A stretch of 64,000 nucleotides of DNA from Nonlabens sp. YIK11. GTDB taxonomy: Bacteria; Bacteroidota; Bacteroidia; Flavobacteriales; Flavobacteriaceae. Positions within the stretch are counted from its first letter, which is position 1; each line of letters opens with the position of its first letter. The notes below the pieces were generated by a model. It ran no database searches and had not been told where the DNA came from. It saw only the letters and a list, made by a program, of their open reading frames with translations. The translations under genes were made by a program, and so were the position numbers. Location: the NCBI RefSeq assembly GCF_001413925.1, contig NZ_LBMJ01000001.1, positions 1,054,001 to 1,118,000 on the forward strand. Direction: 5' to 3'. Shown here one piece after another: positions 25,579 through 35,116 of the stretch.

Positions 25579-26919
25579 TTACTTACCTGGTGGCTTTGGA
25601 CGATCATACCCTGGTGACGGTAGGATCCATTCATGGTGTTTGAACTGGTCCCATTCTGTAGCGGCGATATCGACCGTAGGATCTGTGAATTGTGAGGGAC
25701 GCCTACCATTAATGCCTACTTGAGCGTCAATGTAAACCGCAATATCCTCGCCTTTTGCTTTATATTCCTGTTTTAGTTTTTGTGCAAACTGCCACATAAA
25801 ATCGGGCTTACTTTGTACAGATCTCTCCTGTTTGCTTGACAAGTAATCGCTAAGATTCACAATACTTCGATCGCCTGTATCCTTATTTTGAATGATGAAC
25901 GTTGCGCGACCAGTACGGCTGCGCAGCATCATGCGCCAGCTTAATCGGTGGCCTTCTTCAGTCCAGAATACGTCATCTTTTATAGTCCAGTGCCGTAGAG
26001 GTAACAATAGCATCACGGCAAGAAAAATACTTCCCGCAGCGATAATGACATTGCGATATTTTGGAACGATGATCTCGCCCTTATCATAAAATGGTTTTTT
26101 CCATAAGAACCACTGGTGCACCTTTTGTACTGAAAAGAAAAACAATAGGAACGATAGTGCCATGTATGGAAAGATCCCAATCTTGAACACCACGCTGTTG
26201 AACAAGTGAAAGAATATTGATGCCGCAACGGCGATCCATCTGGTTCTTTTCCACAATAGAAAGGGTACGATGAGTAAATCAAACGTCAACCCGAAATATT
26301 TTATCGCCTCATGCGCCCATTCATGTTGAAGGATATCCCAGTTCTTACCACGCGTACTCATTAAATATCTAGGGAAGCTGCCGTCCAACCAGTCTGGATA
26401 AAACTTGGCCACCGTAGCATATGCATACACGATCCATATCAAACCTATGATAAAGACATAGATGCCACGCGACATGTGTTCTCTTTTTATGCTTGGATCT
26501 ATTGTGCTGTCCACAGATACCGACCTATGCGCTGGCAAGAAAATCATAATGTAATTGAGCAGCATCATTAGGTAGCAGTGGTTGTTGTAGCTGGATTTTT
26601 GCAACAAATACACATAAGTCCAAGTAATGGCATAGTAGGTAATGGCGATGCGGTATTTATAACCTACCATCACCATAAGACCAGCAACGCCCATGACACT
26701 GTAAAAAACATACATCCAATTGCCAGGTATCGGTTCCAAAAACTCAAAACCTATGAACGTAAACGTAAATTCTGGCTCTATAAACTGGCGTCTTACCATT
26801 CCGGTTGCAATGGATCCAAAAGCCTCACAAGCCAATAGCAACCCAAAAATGATTCTAAAAGCGACCAGAGCAGAATTATCTACCTGTTTAAACAGCCACG
26901 AATTAAGAGTTGCTCGCAT
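25579..26919 (-). CDS. HTTM-domain membrane protein (gamma-carboxylase-like)
   Basis: A 446-residue protein with about six to eight membrane segments and a soluble C-terminal part. It fits the HTTM (horizontally transferred transmembrane) family, which includes the membrane portion of vitamin K-dependent gamma-glutamyl carboxylase. Conserved-looking parts are NSALVAFRIIFGLLLACEAFG, SSYNNHCYLMMLLN, and AHRSVSVD. Bacterial members have no proven reaction. It overlaps the ribF gene upstream by 17 bases, so it is expressed with ribF. Confidence 0.82.
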   Translation of the reverse strand: MRATLNSWLFKQVDNSALVAFRIIFGLLLACEAFGSIATGMVRRQFIEPEFTFTFIGFEFLEPIPGNWMYVFYSVMGVAGLMVMVGYKYRIAITYYAITWTYVYLLQKSSYNNHCYLMMLLNYIMIFLPAHRSVSVDSTIDPSIKREHMSRGIYVFIIGLIWIVYAYATVAKFYPDWLDGSFPRYLMSTRGKNWDILQHEWAHEAIKYFGLTFDLLIVPFLLWKRTRWIAVAASIFFHLFNSVVFKIGIFPYMALSFLLFFFSVQKVHQWFLWKKPFYDKGEIIVPKYRNVIIAAGSIFLAVMLLLPLRHWTIKDDVFWTEEGHRLSWRMMLRSRTGRATFIIQNKDTGDRSIVNLSDYLSSKQERSVQSKPDFMWQFAQKLKQEYKAKGEDIAVYIDAQVGINGRRPSQFTDPTVDIAATEWDQFKHHEWILPSPGYDRPKPPGK

Positions 26920-27868
26920 AGGTTCTCGTGTTCAATTCATCTTGAGCCATGATCTTTTTTAAGTCTTCCAGTGACTCAAACTTCTCTTCATCCCTCAATC
27001 GCTTGTGAAAGAAAAGTTCCATGTCTTGGCCGTATAGGTCTTTATTAAAATCCAGGTAGTAGGTTTCTATGGTAATGCTACCATCAGATGTGGTGACCGT
27101 TGGATTTTTACCAATGTTTGTCATACCATAGACGGTCTCACCATCGATGATACTACTCGTGACATAAACGCCCAGTTTAGGTATGAGCTTATACTTTTCA
27201 GCAACCTTGAGGTTTGCGGTAGGATAGCCTATGGTACGGCCTATTTGTTTTCCTTTGACCACAGAGCCATGAATGCTAAAATTCCTGCTCAGGTACTGGT
27301 TGGCCGTCTGCACATCACCATCGTTGATGGCGCTGCGTATTTTAGTGCTACTCACCGCAACTTCATCAATTTCTTCCTTGGTGATTTCTATCAGTTCAAA
27401 ACCATATTCAATCGCATCTTTGCGCAGGTCTGTGATGTTGGCACTTCTATTACGACCATAATGGTGGTCGTACCCTATAACGACCACACCAGCATTAAGT
27501 TGATCCACCAGGATATCCTTGACGTACTCCTTGGCAGATGTTCTGGAGAATTCTTTGGAAAACGGGTGTATGATCATGTGCTCCACACCAGTTTGGGCCA
27601 CTAGAGCAACACGCTCATCAATAGTGTTTATGAGTTTTAGGTCATATTCTGGCTGCAGTACCATTCTGGGATGTGGAAAAAAAGTGAGTAGGATGGTCGT
27701 GAGATCTTCTGCACGGGCGCGATCCACCATCTTTTTCAGGATTTGCTGGTGACCGTAATGTACACCGTCAAATGTGCCAATGGTGACCACTGCTTTTTTT
27801 TGAGCCTGGTATTGATCAATATTTTTATAGGTGTTCAATTCACTTAAAGTTTGAGTCACTACTTGCAA
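26903..27868 (-). CDS. ribF: Bifunctional riboflavin kinase/FMN adenylyltransferase
   Basis: RibF converts riboflavin to FMN and then FAD. The N-terminal FAD synthetase domain shows VVTIGTFDGVHYGHQQIL (about 27-44) and GYDHHYGRNRSA; the C-terminal riboflavin kinase domain has IGRTIGYPTANL. The length of about 320 is normal. The first codon is a TTG at 27868 (MQVVTQTLSEL...), and a GTG three codons in is an alternative, so the exact start is uncertain. Its product supplies the FMN and FAD used by the Nqr and ApbE proteins elsewhere in the window. Confidence 0.95.
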   Translation of the reverse strand: MQVVTQTLSELNTYKNIDQYQAQKKAVVTIGTFDGVHYGHQQILKKMVDRARAEDLTTILLTFFPHPRMVLQPEYDLKLINTIDERVALVAQTGVEHMIIHPFSKEFSRTSAKEYVKDILVDQLNAGVVVIGYDHHYGRNRSANITDLRKDAIEYGFELIEITKEEIDEVAVSSTKIRSAINDGDVQTANQYLSRNFSIHGSVVKGKQIGRTIGYPTANLKVAEKYKLIPKLGVYVTSSIIDGETVYGMTNIGKNPTVTTSDGSITIETYYLDFNKDLYGQDMELFFHKRLRDEEKFESLEDLKKIMAQDELNTRTYASNS

Positions 27869-27921
27869 AATAACGCAAAGTGTGAGGTTTAAAGTTAGCT
27901 AAAAGGCGGTTTGTTTTAGTT

Positions 27922-27937
27922 CGCTTTCGCGAAAGCG
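27922..27937. repeat. Palindromic repeat copy 9 (perfect), intergenic
   Basis: Perfect core between ribF and pth. Confidence 0.9.
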
Positions 27938-27961
27938 AATTAACCTCAAACACCACTGCAT

Positions 27962-28597
27962 TTATTTACCGTTGTACTGGTTCATGGCGTTTGCGAGGCC
28001 ACCATGTACAAAGGCCAGCGCTGCGGCAGCTGCTGTTTCTATGCGCTCCTGAAGGGATTTGCGCTCCTCATCATCCCATTCTCCCAGTACGTAATCCACC
28101 TGTCTGCCTTTTGAAAAGGCATCTGAAATCCCAAATCTCAATCGTGGATAGTTGGGCGTATTGAGCTGGACCTGTGTGTCTTTAAGCCCATTATGGCCGC
28201 CGTCGCTACCTTTTCCCTTCATGCGTATGGTGCCAAATTCCAGATTTAGATCGTCTGTAATGACTAGAATTTGCTCTTTTGGAATATTTTCTTGCTTCAT
28301 GTAATACTTTATCGCCTTGCCAGAAAGGTTCATAAAGGTATTGGGCTTGAGAAGCAGTATGGATTTTCCTTTATGTGTGGTGCTGGCCACATCGCCCAGT
28401 TTCAAGGTCTCAAAAGGAACTTCTTTTTCTTGCGCCAGCTGGTCCAGAACCTTAAAGCCTATGTTATGGCGCGTTTCTGCATACTTAGCTCCTGGATTTC
28501 CCAGACCTACCAGTAGGAATTTTTTCATGTGATCGTCTTGTAGCGGTTCATCGTTGGAATTTGAATTTCCAAACCATTTGTTCCATAAGGTTTTCAT
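27962..28597 (-). CDS. pth: Peptidyl-tRNA hydrolase
   Basis: Pth recycles peptidyl-tRNA released from stalled ribosomes. It is recognised by LLVGLGNPGAKYAETRHNIGF, with the catalytic His in RHNIG (about 43), then KPNTFMNLSGKA and GGHNGLK. There are 23 residues before MKKFLLVGLGNPG. Such a leader is often seen in flavobacterial Pth, so the start at 28597 is kept, with 28528 as the alternative. It follows rplY after a terminator hairpin in a prs-rplY-pth gene order that is widespread. Confidence 0.95.
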   Translation of the reverse strand: MKTLWNKWFGNSNSNDEPLQDDHMKKFLLVGLGNPGAKYAETRHNIGFKVLDQLAQEKEVPFETLKLGDVASTTHKGKSILLLKPNTFMNLSGKAIKYYMKQENIPKEQILVITDDLNLEFGTIRMKGKGSDGGHNGLKDTQVQLNTPNYPRLRFGISDAFSKGRQVDYVLGEWDDEERKSLQERIETAAAAALAFVHGGLANAMNQYNGK

Positions 28598-28603
28598 GAG
28601 TCA

Positions 28604-28642
28604 AAAATAAAAAAGCCGTTCCAGCAATTGCGGGAACGGCTT
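28604..28642 (-). terminator. Rho-independent terminator after rplY
   Basis: AAGCCGTTCC at 28613-28622 pairs with GGAACGGCTT at 28633-28642, and on the minus strand the stem is followed by a T-rich run (28604-28614). It lies between rplY and pth, so pth may be partly uncoupled from rplY. Confidence 0.75.
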
Positions 28643-28663
28643 GTATAATATTCAGGAATTGAA

Positions 28664-29311
28664 CTATTCGTCAGTTCCTTCTTTAACAGCAGCCTCATCA
28701 TTGACTTCAGTTGCTGGTACCTCATCTGCTGGTACTTCTTCATCATCGTCTGTGTCTGCGATGGCAGTTCTAGAGTTTTTCACCATCAATACCACGATAT
28801 TATCGGCATGCATGATTTCATACTCATCTACTCTTAGGTCACGCACATACTTTTTGTGGCCTATCTTCATGTTTGAGATGTCCATCGTGATAAAGTCAGG
28901 AAGGTTTCCTGGAAGTGCCTTAACACGTAGTTTACGTAGGTTTCTTCTCAATACACCACCATTCAATACACCACGAGCAGTTCCTGTGCTGCGCACTGGT
29001 ACTTCCATGGTTACTGGCTTGTCATCAAAGATTTGGTAGAAATCTGCATGTAGCAAAAGTTCTCTTACTGGGTGCCATTGCATATCTTGTGCGATAGCGT
29101 TGAATTTACCGTCCTTACCTAGGTCAATAACCACAAGGTGTGCATCTGGTGTGTAGATTAAGTCTTTGAACGCTTTTTCTTCTGCTGAAAAATGTATGGG
29201 CTCGTCTCCTCCGTAGATTACACAAGGTACCAATCCAGCATTACGTAGGGCTTTAGTTGCCTTTTTGCCCACGCTTTCTCTTTTAGATCCGTTGATCGTG
29301 ATTGATTTCAT
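28664..29311 (-). CDS. rplY: 50S ribosomal protein L25/general stress protein Ctc
   Basis: L25 binds 5S rRNA. The 215-residue protein is the long Ctc form: an L25 domain ([31 protein letters not shown] at the start, read 4-34, then [18 protein letters not shown]) and a C-terminal TL5 domain ([25 protein letters not shown]). The last about 25 residues are acidic and low complexity ([15 protein letters not shown]). It follows prs by 28 bases. Confidence 0.96.
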   Translation of the reverse strand: MKSITINGSKRESVGKKATKALRNAGLVPCVIYGGDEPIHFSAEEKAFKDLIYTPDAHLVVIDLGKDGKFNAIAQDMQWHPVRELLLHADFYQIFDDKPVTMEVPVRSTGTARGVLNGGVLRRNLRKLRVKALPGNLPDFITMDISNMKIGHKKYVRDLRVDEYEIMHADNIVVLMVKNSRTAIADTDDDEEVPADEVPATEVNDEAAVKEGTDE

Positions 29312-29339
29312 TTTGGGTTATTTAATTATTAATCTGAAA

Positions 29340-30281
29340 TTACATTATAAAATTATCGCTGATGGACTCGTTGTTCTGGACGCTCTTCATAACGCCAGAG
29401 AACAAGCCTGCACAGGATAGTACTCTAATTTTTTCGCTTTGTTGTCTCAATGGAATAGAGTCTGTAACGATAAGCTCTTCAAGTTTTGATTGCTCAATGC
29501 GCTCATAGGCTTTACCCGAAAGTATCGCGTGTGTACAAATCGCTCTAACGCTCTTTGCACCACGTTCCATCATTACATCTGCTGCCTTAGTAAGTGTGCC
29601 GGCCGTATCGACCATGTCATCTACTAACACCACATTTTTACCAGTCACATCACCAATCAATTCCATATGGGAAATGACATTTGCCTTTTGACGCTGTTTA
29701 TAACATACCACTACATCGCTTTCCAATGTTTTAGAATATGCATAGGCTCTTTTAGAACCACCCATATCAGGTGAGGCGATGGTAAGATTATCAAGCTTTA
29801 AGCTTTTCAAGTAAGGTATGAATAGGGAAGAAGCAAATAAATGATCTACCGGTTTTTCAAAAAATCCCTGAATTTGATCTGCGTGAAGATCCATGGTAAT
29901 AATGCGTGTCGCACCAGCTGCTTCCAGGATTTTTGCAATCATTTTTGCACCTATCGGGACGCGAGGTTTGTCCTTACGGTCCTGACGTGCCCAACCAAAA
30001 TAAGGAATGACTGCCGTAATGTGTCTTGCGCTGGCTCTTTTTGCACCATCAATCATCAATAGTAACTCCATCAAGTTATCGCTACTAGGATGTGTGGAGC
30101 CTATCAAAAAGATGCGTCTACCTCTTATAGATTCTTCAAATGAAGGTTGGAACTCACCATCACTAAAGGTGGTGAAGTTTACTTGCCCTAGTGGTGCACC
30201 ATACTCTTTTGCTATGGATTTTGCGAGATCCATGCTTTGTCTACAACCAAAAAGTTTTGCTTCAGAAATAGAATATGGCAT
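29340..30281 (-). CDS. prs: Ribose-phosphate pyrophosphokinase
   Basis: Prs makes PRPP from ribose 5-phosphate and ATP. Diagnostic motifs are GEFQPSFEESIRGRR, RQDRKDKPRVPIGAK, the flexible loop and DLHADQIQGFF, with the PRPP site VLVDDMVDTAGTLTKAA. The start at 30281 (MPYSISEAKLFGC) is the family form; an ATG two codons upstream is also in frame. A TACATTTG -7 box lies just upstream. Confidence 0.97.
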   Translation of the reverse strand: MPYSISEAKLFGCRQSMDLAKSIAKEYGAPLGQVNFTTFSDGEFQPSFEESIRGRRIFLIGSTHPSSDNLMELLLMIDGAKRASARHITAVIPYFGWARQDRKDKPRVPIGAKMIAKILEAAGATRIITMDLHADQIQGFFEKPVDHLFASSLFIPYLKSLKLDNLTIASPDMGGSKRAYAYSKTLESDVVVCYKQRQKANVISHMELIGDVTGKNVVLVDDMVDTAGTLTKAADVMMERGAKSVRAICTHAILSGKAYERIEQSKLEELIVTDSIPLRQQSEKIRVLSCAGLFSGVMKSVQNNESISDNFIM

Positions 30282-30314
30282 TGTCAAAGGTTTAGGGTCT
30301 TGATTTTAAGGCTG

Positions 30315-30322
30315 CAAATGTA
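30315..30322 (-). promoter_or_regulatory. -7 element of the prs promoter
   Basis: On the minus strand TACATTTG matches TAnnTTTG exactly, 33 bases upstream of the prs ATG. No convincing -33 TTG is seen. Confidence 0.5.
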
Positions 30323-30366
30323 AAACTATTTTCTGTGAGGAAAGATAAAAAGCTATATAAATCGCA

Positions 30367-30395
30367 TTGCGCATTGATATTATTTGTTACTTTTG
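30367..30395 (+). promoter_or_regulatory. Promoter of tRNA-Leu
   Basis: TTG at 30367-30369, an 18-base spacer and TACTTTTG at 30388-30395 match the Bacteroidota consensus; the tRNA begins 15 bases downstream of the -7 box. Confidence 0.65.
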
Positions 30396-30410
30396 CCAAC
30401 CCAATTTTAT

Positions 30411-30492
30411 GCCTCAGTGGTGGAATTGGTAGACACGTTGGATTCAAAATCCAATGCTGCAAGGCGTGCCGGTTCGATTCCGGCCTGAGGTA
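30411..30492 (+). tRNA. tRNA-Leu (CAA anticodon)
   Basis: The sequence folds as a class II tRNA: acceptor GCCTCAG with CTGAGGT (first pair G-U), D-arm with GGTGGAATTGGTAGAC, anticodon stem TTGGA/TCCAA with loop TTCAAAA giving anticodon CAA, a variable arm, and T-arm GCCGGTTCGATTCCGGC. CCA is not encoded. It is a stand-alone tRNA with its own promoter and terminator. Confidence 0.95.
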
Positions 30493-30494
30493 CT

Positions 30495-30526
30495 AAAGCC
30501 GAGACAATTAAAGTCTCGGCTTTTTT
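30495..30526 (+). terminator. Rho-independent terminator after tRNA-Leu
   Basis: AAAGCCGAGAC (30495-30505) pairs with GTCTCGGCTTT (30513-30523) across a 7-base loop and runs into TTTTTT, ending three bases after the mature tRNA. The convergent kinase gene ends at 30533. Confidence 0.85.
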
Positions 30527-30532
30527 GTTGCC

Positions 30533-32794
30533 CTATGTTTCTTGAACATCTAGTTTTTCTCTCCAGTCTAGGTGAATACCTCTTAATATAGCTTGTTGAA
30601 AATGTTTGATATCGTAAGGTTTTACAATGATGTCGTTCATGCCACTGTTGTAAATCTGTTCTCGCATTTCTTCCAGCTCTACCGCGGTAAGTGCTAAAAT
30701 GGGAACTTTACTGAATTTACGTATCTCTTTAGTGGACTCTATACCGTTCATGACCGGCATGTGAATATCCATCAGAACCAGATCATAAGAGTTGTCTCTT
30801 ACTTTTTCTACAGCAATTTTTCCATTGCCGGCGATATCGCACTGTACCTCAAATTTCTCAAGGATTTTTTTGGTCACCATTTGATTGATCTGGTTGTCTT
30901 CCACAATTAGGATCTTTTTCTCTTTGAGTTCGCTAACATCATAAACCTTGAGAGGCATGTTCAGCTTTTTCGCAGATTCCTGCTCGATGACCTCGTAAGT
31001 CATTGAGAAACTAAAAGTCGAGCCTTTGCCAAGCGTACTCTCTACATGTATTTCTGAACCAGAAGCGCGCAATAGTCTTTTGACAATGGAAAGGCCTAAA
31101 CCAGTTCCCTGGAAGGTGATGTTTTTGCTTTCGCCTTGAGCGAACTCTTCAAATATCTGTTTTACTTTGTCTGGTGCTATGCCTGGACCAGTGTCTTGAA
31201 CTGAAAATGTAATGTCGCAATGGTTATCTTTTGTAGCATTGGAGGCTATTCGAACCAGAATCCTTCCGTTTTCTGTGAACTTACAGGCGTTTCCAATAAG
31301 GTTCATAAGAATTTGTGAGAGTACCGTGCTGTTGCCCTTTACCAAATGTGGTGGCTGTTGTACATACTCAACTTCCAGTTCGTTATTGTTTTGAACGCGC
31401 AGGTATTCAAAGGATGAGGTGATGTTGTCTATAAGATCCACAAGGTTGAAAACATCGCCATGGTTCTCGAGCCTATTTTGAGAGTCTATTTTATTGAGGT
31501 GCAACACGTCATTCACTAATGCTAGAAGATAGTCTGCGGAGAATTTAAGCGATTGCAACTCTTGAAGGTTGTCCTTGTCCTTATTCTTTTCAAGGAGTAT
31601 GCTGCTCAAACCGATCACTCCATATAATGGGGTTCTAAGCTCGTGACTTACGGTAGAGAAGAAATTGCTTTTGACTTTGGCGAGACGTTCTGCCTCTAGC
31701 TTTGCTTTTTCTACTTGTATGTTTTTAGTTCGGAGTGCGGTGATATAGGATTTTCTTCTTCTAGAGATATAGTAGAGGAATACAATCAAGCCTAACCCTA
31801 GCAGAATGACCCCAATAAGAATATAATTGATGATGGTGCGGTTTTGAACCTTTTCCTGTTCCAGGTCTTTTTCTAGTTGTGCTTGTGATAGGTCTTCCTG
31901 AACTTGAGCAATTTCATATTTAGCAGCAATCTTCCTGCTTTCTGAATAACTACGGTCCTTTTGATTGATGTTGAAGATGCTATCATATTTGACCATCATG
32001 GCATAGGCCATTTTGTAGTCTTGCTTTGATTCTAAGGCGGTAGCATAAATCCTGTAAATTTCTTCAAGGATTATATTGGAATGCGATTCCTCGCCCAGTT
32101 CTAATGCAATATTTAAGTTTTGAAGAGCTCGATCCACATCTCCACGAAGTAAATAGCTTTGAGCCTTAAGGCTGTACGACCTCGCTTTGTATCCTGGATT
32201 GAGATCAGAATAGCTGGAGTAGTTCATGAGAGAATCCACTACCTCATTGAATTCTTTTTTCTCACCACGTGCTAGAAGTACCTTAGCATAATCATAATAA
32301 CTACCGTGAAGTCCAGAACTGTCATTTAAGGTGTGATATATCGTAAAAGCATTTTTAAAGTAATGCAGTCCCTTTTCATAAGTAGCGCTATCCTGTACAT
32401 AAACCGCAGCAAAATCTGTGTAAGCATTGGCTATTTGACGACTGTCTCTGGTTTCTCTGGCATAGTAGTAGGATTTCTCAAAAGCTTCCAAAGCCTTTAC
32501 AGTGTCTTCAAGAATCAGATAATCATATCCTAAATAGCTGTAAGATTCGTGAGCAATTTCTAGATTGTTGGATTCTTCGGCAAGCTTAATGGTGGCGAGG
32601 TTGTTCTTGAGCGAACCTTGAAAATCACCTTCTGAATAGAGCCTGAAACTTTCAAACATCATATCGTTTAAAAGCTCGTCTGTGGCAACTGAAGTACGCT
32701 TAGCACTATCTGAATCTACAGATTGTTGTGCCTTACCAACTGCAAAGAACAGTAGTGTTGACAAGGACAATAACCTAAAATGCAAAGCCTGCAC
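30533..32794 (-). CDS. TPR-sensor hybrid histidine kinase
   Basis: The 753-residue protein starts at a GTG and has a signal peptide (…LFFAVGKAQ). A periplasmic TPR sensor (about 30-310), one membrane helix (about 322-345), HisKA with phospho-acceptor His in FSTVSHELRTP (about 383), HATPase with NLIGNACKFTENG, DTGPGIAPDKV and GTGLGLSIVKRLL, and a C-terminal receiver with phospho-acceptor Asp in LVLMDIHMP (about 672) follow in order. There is no DNA-binding domain, so output must pass to another protein. Its divergent neighbour is a TonB-dependent receptor. The signal sensed is unknown. Confidence 0.92.
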   Translation of the reverse strand: MQALHFRLLSLSTLLFFAVGKAQQSVDSDSAKRTSVATDELLNDMMFESFRLYSEGDFQGSLKNNLATIKLAEESNNLEIAHESYSYLGYDYLILEDTVKALEAFEKSYYYARETRDSRQIANAYTDFAAVYVQDSATYEKGLHYFKNAFTIYHTLNDSSGLHGSYYDYAKVLLARGEKKEFNEVVDSLMNYSSYSDLNPGYKARSYSLKAQSYLLRGDVDRALQNLNIALELGEESHSNIILEEIYRIYATALESKQDYKMAYAMMVKYDSIFNINQKDRSYSESRKIAAKYEIAQVQEDLSQAQLEKDLEQEKVQNRTIINYILIGVILLGLGLIVFLYYISRRRKSYITALRTKNIQVEKAKLEAERLAKVKSNFFSTVSHELRTPLYGVIGLSSILLEKNKDKDNLQELQSLKFSADYLLALVNDVLHLNKIDSQNRLENHGDVFNLVDLIDNITSSFEYLRVQNNNELEVEYVQQPPHLVKGNSTVLSQILMNLIGNACKFTENGRILVRIASNATKDNHCDITFSVQDTGPGIAPDKVKQIFEEFAQGESKNITFQGTGLGLSIVKRLLRASGSEIHVESTLGKGSTFSFSMTYEVIEQESAKKLNMPLKVYDVSELKEKKILIVEDNQINQMVTKKILEKFEVQCDIAGNGKIAVEKVRDNSYDLVLMDIHMPVMNGIESTKEIRKFSKVPILALTAVELEEMREQIYNSGMNDIIVKPYDIKHFQQAILRGIHLDWREKLDVQET

Positions 32795-32944
32795 AGTTTA
32801 TGATTGAAAAGTTTAGGCCTAAATATACGCCAACATTAAGAGCAACTCTTTAGAGACGAAGAGCGTAACCGGTATTTTTTTGTTGTTGTAGAATTTTCGC
32901 ACATATTTAAAACACTCAAAATCAAAGTCCCGTTAAAAAATGTT

Positions 32945-35035
32945 TTGAAGACTGATATCGTTGAGGTCTTATCTAAATTGCGCCTCTTTACCAATCCCAA
33001 CTACTTCTTGCGTTTCAATTTTCTTTCCTCCATTTGTATATTATTAGTATCCACTTATTGTATGGCACAAGTGGATAGTCTAGAAACCATAACAATCAAG
33101 GTTCAACCAGCTATTGATCTGGAAACGGTCGGAGGAATAGTACCATTTTCTGTAGAATCTAGATCGTTCCAGACATCGAGGCAACGACTACAACAACTAT
33201 CCTTTAATGAATATCTGGAAGGTATTCCTGGTCTCTTTATCTTGAGTCCGAACAATTTTTCACAGGATTTACGGATTTCCTTAAGAGGATTTGGAGCGCG
33301 ATCTGCCTTTGGGATAAGAGGAATTAAGATTGTGGTCGATGGAATACCAGAAACAACTCCAGATGGTCAAGGGCAACTGGACAATCTCACGCTAGGTATT
33401 ATTGATGAACTTCAAGTATTGCGAGGTCCAGCATCCCTATTATATGGAAACGCATCTGGCGGTGTTATCAATATCAAAACCGTTAGAGAAATTGACAGTT
33501 CTTTCGTTCAAGCAGGATCCACGATTGGAAATTATAATATGTTCAAGTGGGATCTTTTAAGTGGTGTCAAGCACAATAATGGAGCAACAATTATATCGCT
33601 TTCCAGAACCACAACAGATGGTTACCGAGAACACGCTGCCTTTGAAACCAATCAACTTAACATTAGATCCCGCTTTAATCTCAAAGGCTCTAGCAGTCTT
33701 GATTTCCAATTGAATTATACTGATAGTCCCGTAGCTCTCGACGCTGGTGGTTTGACCATTGAAGAGGTCAACCAGGATAGGAGACAGGCACGTTCACGAA
33801 ACGTAGAGTTTGATAGTCGTGAGCAAGTTCGCCAACTCAAGACAGGAGTTTCGTTTAACAAGAGTTGGGACCAAATAGGATTTCAATCCTACGGGTTTTA
33901 TTCCTATCGAGATTTTGATAATAATCTTCCATTTGAAAGTGGTGGTCAGGTGGAATTATACCGCAATTATTATGGCCAAGGCAGTTACTTGACTTATGAG
34001 ACATCAGGAAATAATTACACTAATAAAATACAATTGGGCTATGCGCTCGCATTTCAGGCAGATCAACGTCAGCGTTTTGACAACGTAAATGGCGTGCGAG
34101 GTAATTCAGATTTTAATCAATTGGAGTCGTTCAATTCTTATGGGTTTTACCTCATAGATAATCTTGAGTTTTCCAACTGGAATCTACAAGGTGGTTTAAG
34201 ATATGACATCAACACATTAGAGGCCGAAGACAGAACTGTCGCAGCCAATAACAGCAAGCAAAACTTGAATAGCTGGAGCGGTAGCCTTGGCGTTACTTAC
34301 GAGCTTCCCAATTCCAATTACCTATATGGAAATGTATCGACCAGCTTTGAGACACCAGCGTTGACTGAGTTATCGTCAAACCCAGACGGCGCCACAGGAT
34401 TCAATGAAAATCTAGATCCACAACGCGCGATAAATTATGAGGTTGGATTTAAAAATTCAGCCAGTAAGCTGCGATGGAATGCCGCATTGTTTTACATGAG
34501 AACAAGTGATGATCTTGTACCGTTTGAGATTTCCCAATTTCCCAATCGTACATTTTATAGGAATGCAGGTAGCACCAATAGGTATGGTTTGGAACTTTCA
34601 GGTGAACTGCTGCTATCAAGATCTATAACAGTAAATGGATCTTACACGTTTTCACAGTTTGAGTATGATGAATACACGCTGGACCAGAACGATTTATCTG
34701 GCAACCTCTTACCTGGCATCCCAAAACATACGGCCGCTCTAGGACTTACCTATCAAGCCAGTAATCAATTAACCATCCAGTGGAACAATACTTACCGCGG
34801 CAGCCTATTGGCTGACGATGCAAACGCTACCCAGGTGGAAGATGCCATCATCTCCAACATCAACCTAGGATATCCCATAGAATTCAATCGCGTGAACCTC
34901 ACCTTGCGAGCAGGTGTCAACAATCTCTTTGACACACAGTACTTTGACAACATACGCATCAATGCCTTCGGTAATCGATATTATGAGCCAGCGCCAGGCA
35001 TCAATTTTTACACTGGATTAAATCTTCGTTTTTAG
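32945..35035 (+). CDS. TonB-dependent outer-membrane receptor
   Basis: A 696-residue receptor. A signal peptide ends at YCMAQ (about residue 42), followed by the plug domain (DLRISLRGFGARSAFGIRGIKIVVDGIPE and LQVLRGPASLLYGNASGGVINI) and a C-terminal beta-barrel ending in Phe (GINFYTGLNLRF). It takes up a siderophore, vitamin or glycan through TonB; ligand is unknown. No SusD or CarboxypepD repeat is present, so it is not a SusC. The first codon may be TTG at 32945 or TTG at 32978, the latter giving a signal peptide of usual length. An out-of-frame ATG at 32940 is not used. Confidence 0.92.
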   Translation: MKTDIVEVLSKLRLFTNPNYFLRFNFLSSICILLVSTYCMAQVDSLETITIKVQPAIDLETVGGIVPFSVESRSFQTSRQRLQQLSFNEYLEGIPGLFILSPNNFSQDLRISLRGFGARSAFGIRGIKIVVDGIPETTPDGQGQLDNLTLGIIDELQVLRGPASLLYGNASGGVINIKTVREIDSSFVQAGSTIGNYNMFKWDLLSGVKHNNGATIISLSRTTTDGYREHAAFETNQLNIRSRFNLKGSSSLDFQLNYTDSPVALDAGGLTIEEVNQDRRQARSRNVEFDSREQVRQLKTGVSFNKSWDQIGFQSYGFYSYRDFDNNLPFESGGQVELYRNYYGQGSYLTYETSGNNYTNKIQLGYALAFQADQRQRFDNVNGVRGNSDFNQLESFNSYGFYLIDNLEFSNWNLQGGLRYDINTLEAEDRTVAANNSKQNLNSWSGSLGVTYELPNSNYLYGNVSTSFETPALTELSSNPDGATGFNENLDPQRAINYEVGFKNSASKLRWNAALFYMRTSDDLVPFEISQFPNRTFYRNAGSTNRYGLELSGELLLSRSITVNGSYTFSQFEYDEYTLDQNDLSGNLLPGIPKHTAALGLTYQASNQLTIQWNNTYRGSLLADDANATQVEDAIISNINLGYPIEFNRVNLTLRAGVNNLFDTQYFDNIRINAFGNRYYEPAPGINFYTGLNLRF

Positions 35036-35116
35036 GTAGGAATAAATCGGTTAGGTGTTTCTATAGACCTTCTATCTTGTTATATTTCCCTTTTTAATCT
35101 AAGTTGATTTCTTTTG

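Noticed and set aside
30495..30526. Attachment site at the tRNA-Leu 3' end
   Set aside because: The hairpin there is a plain terminator; no integrase gene or repeated tRNA tail is present in the window.
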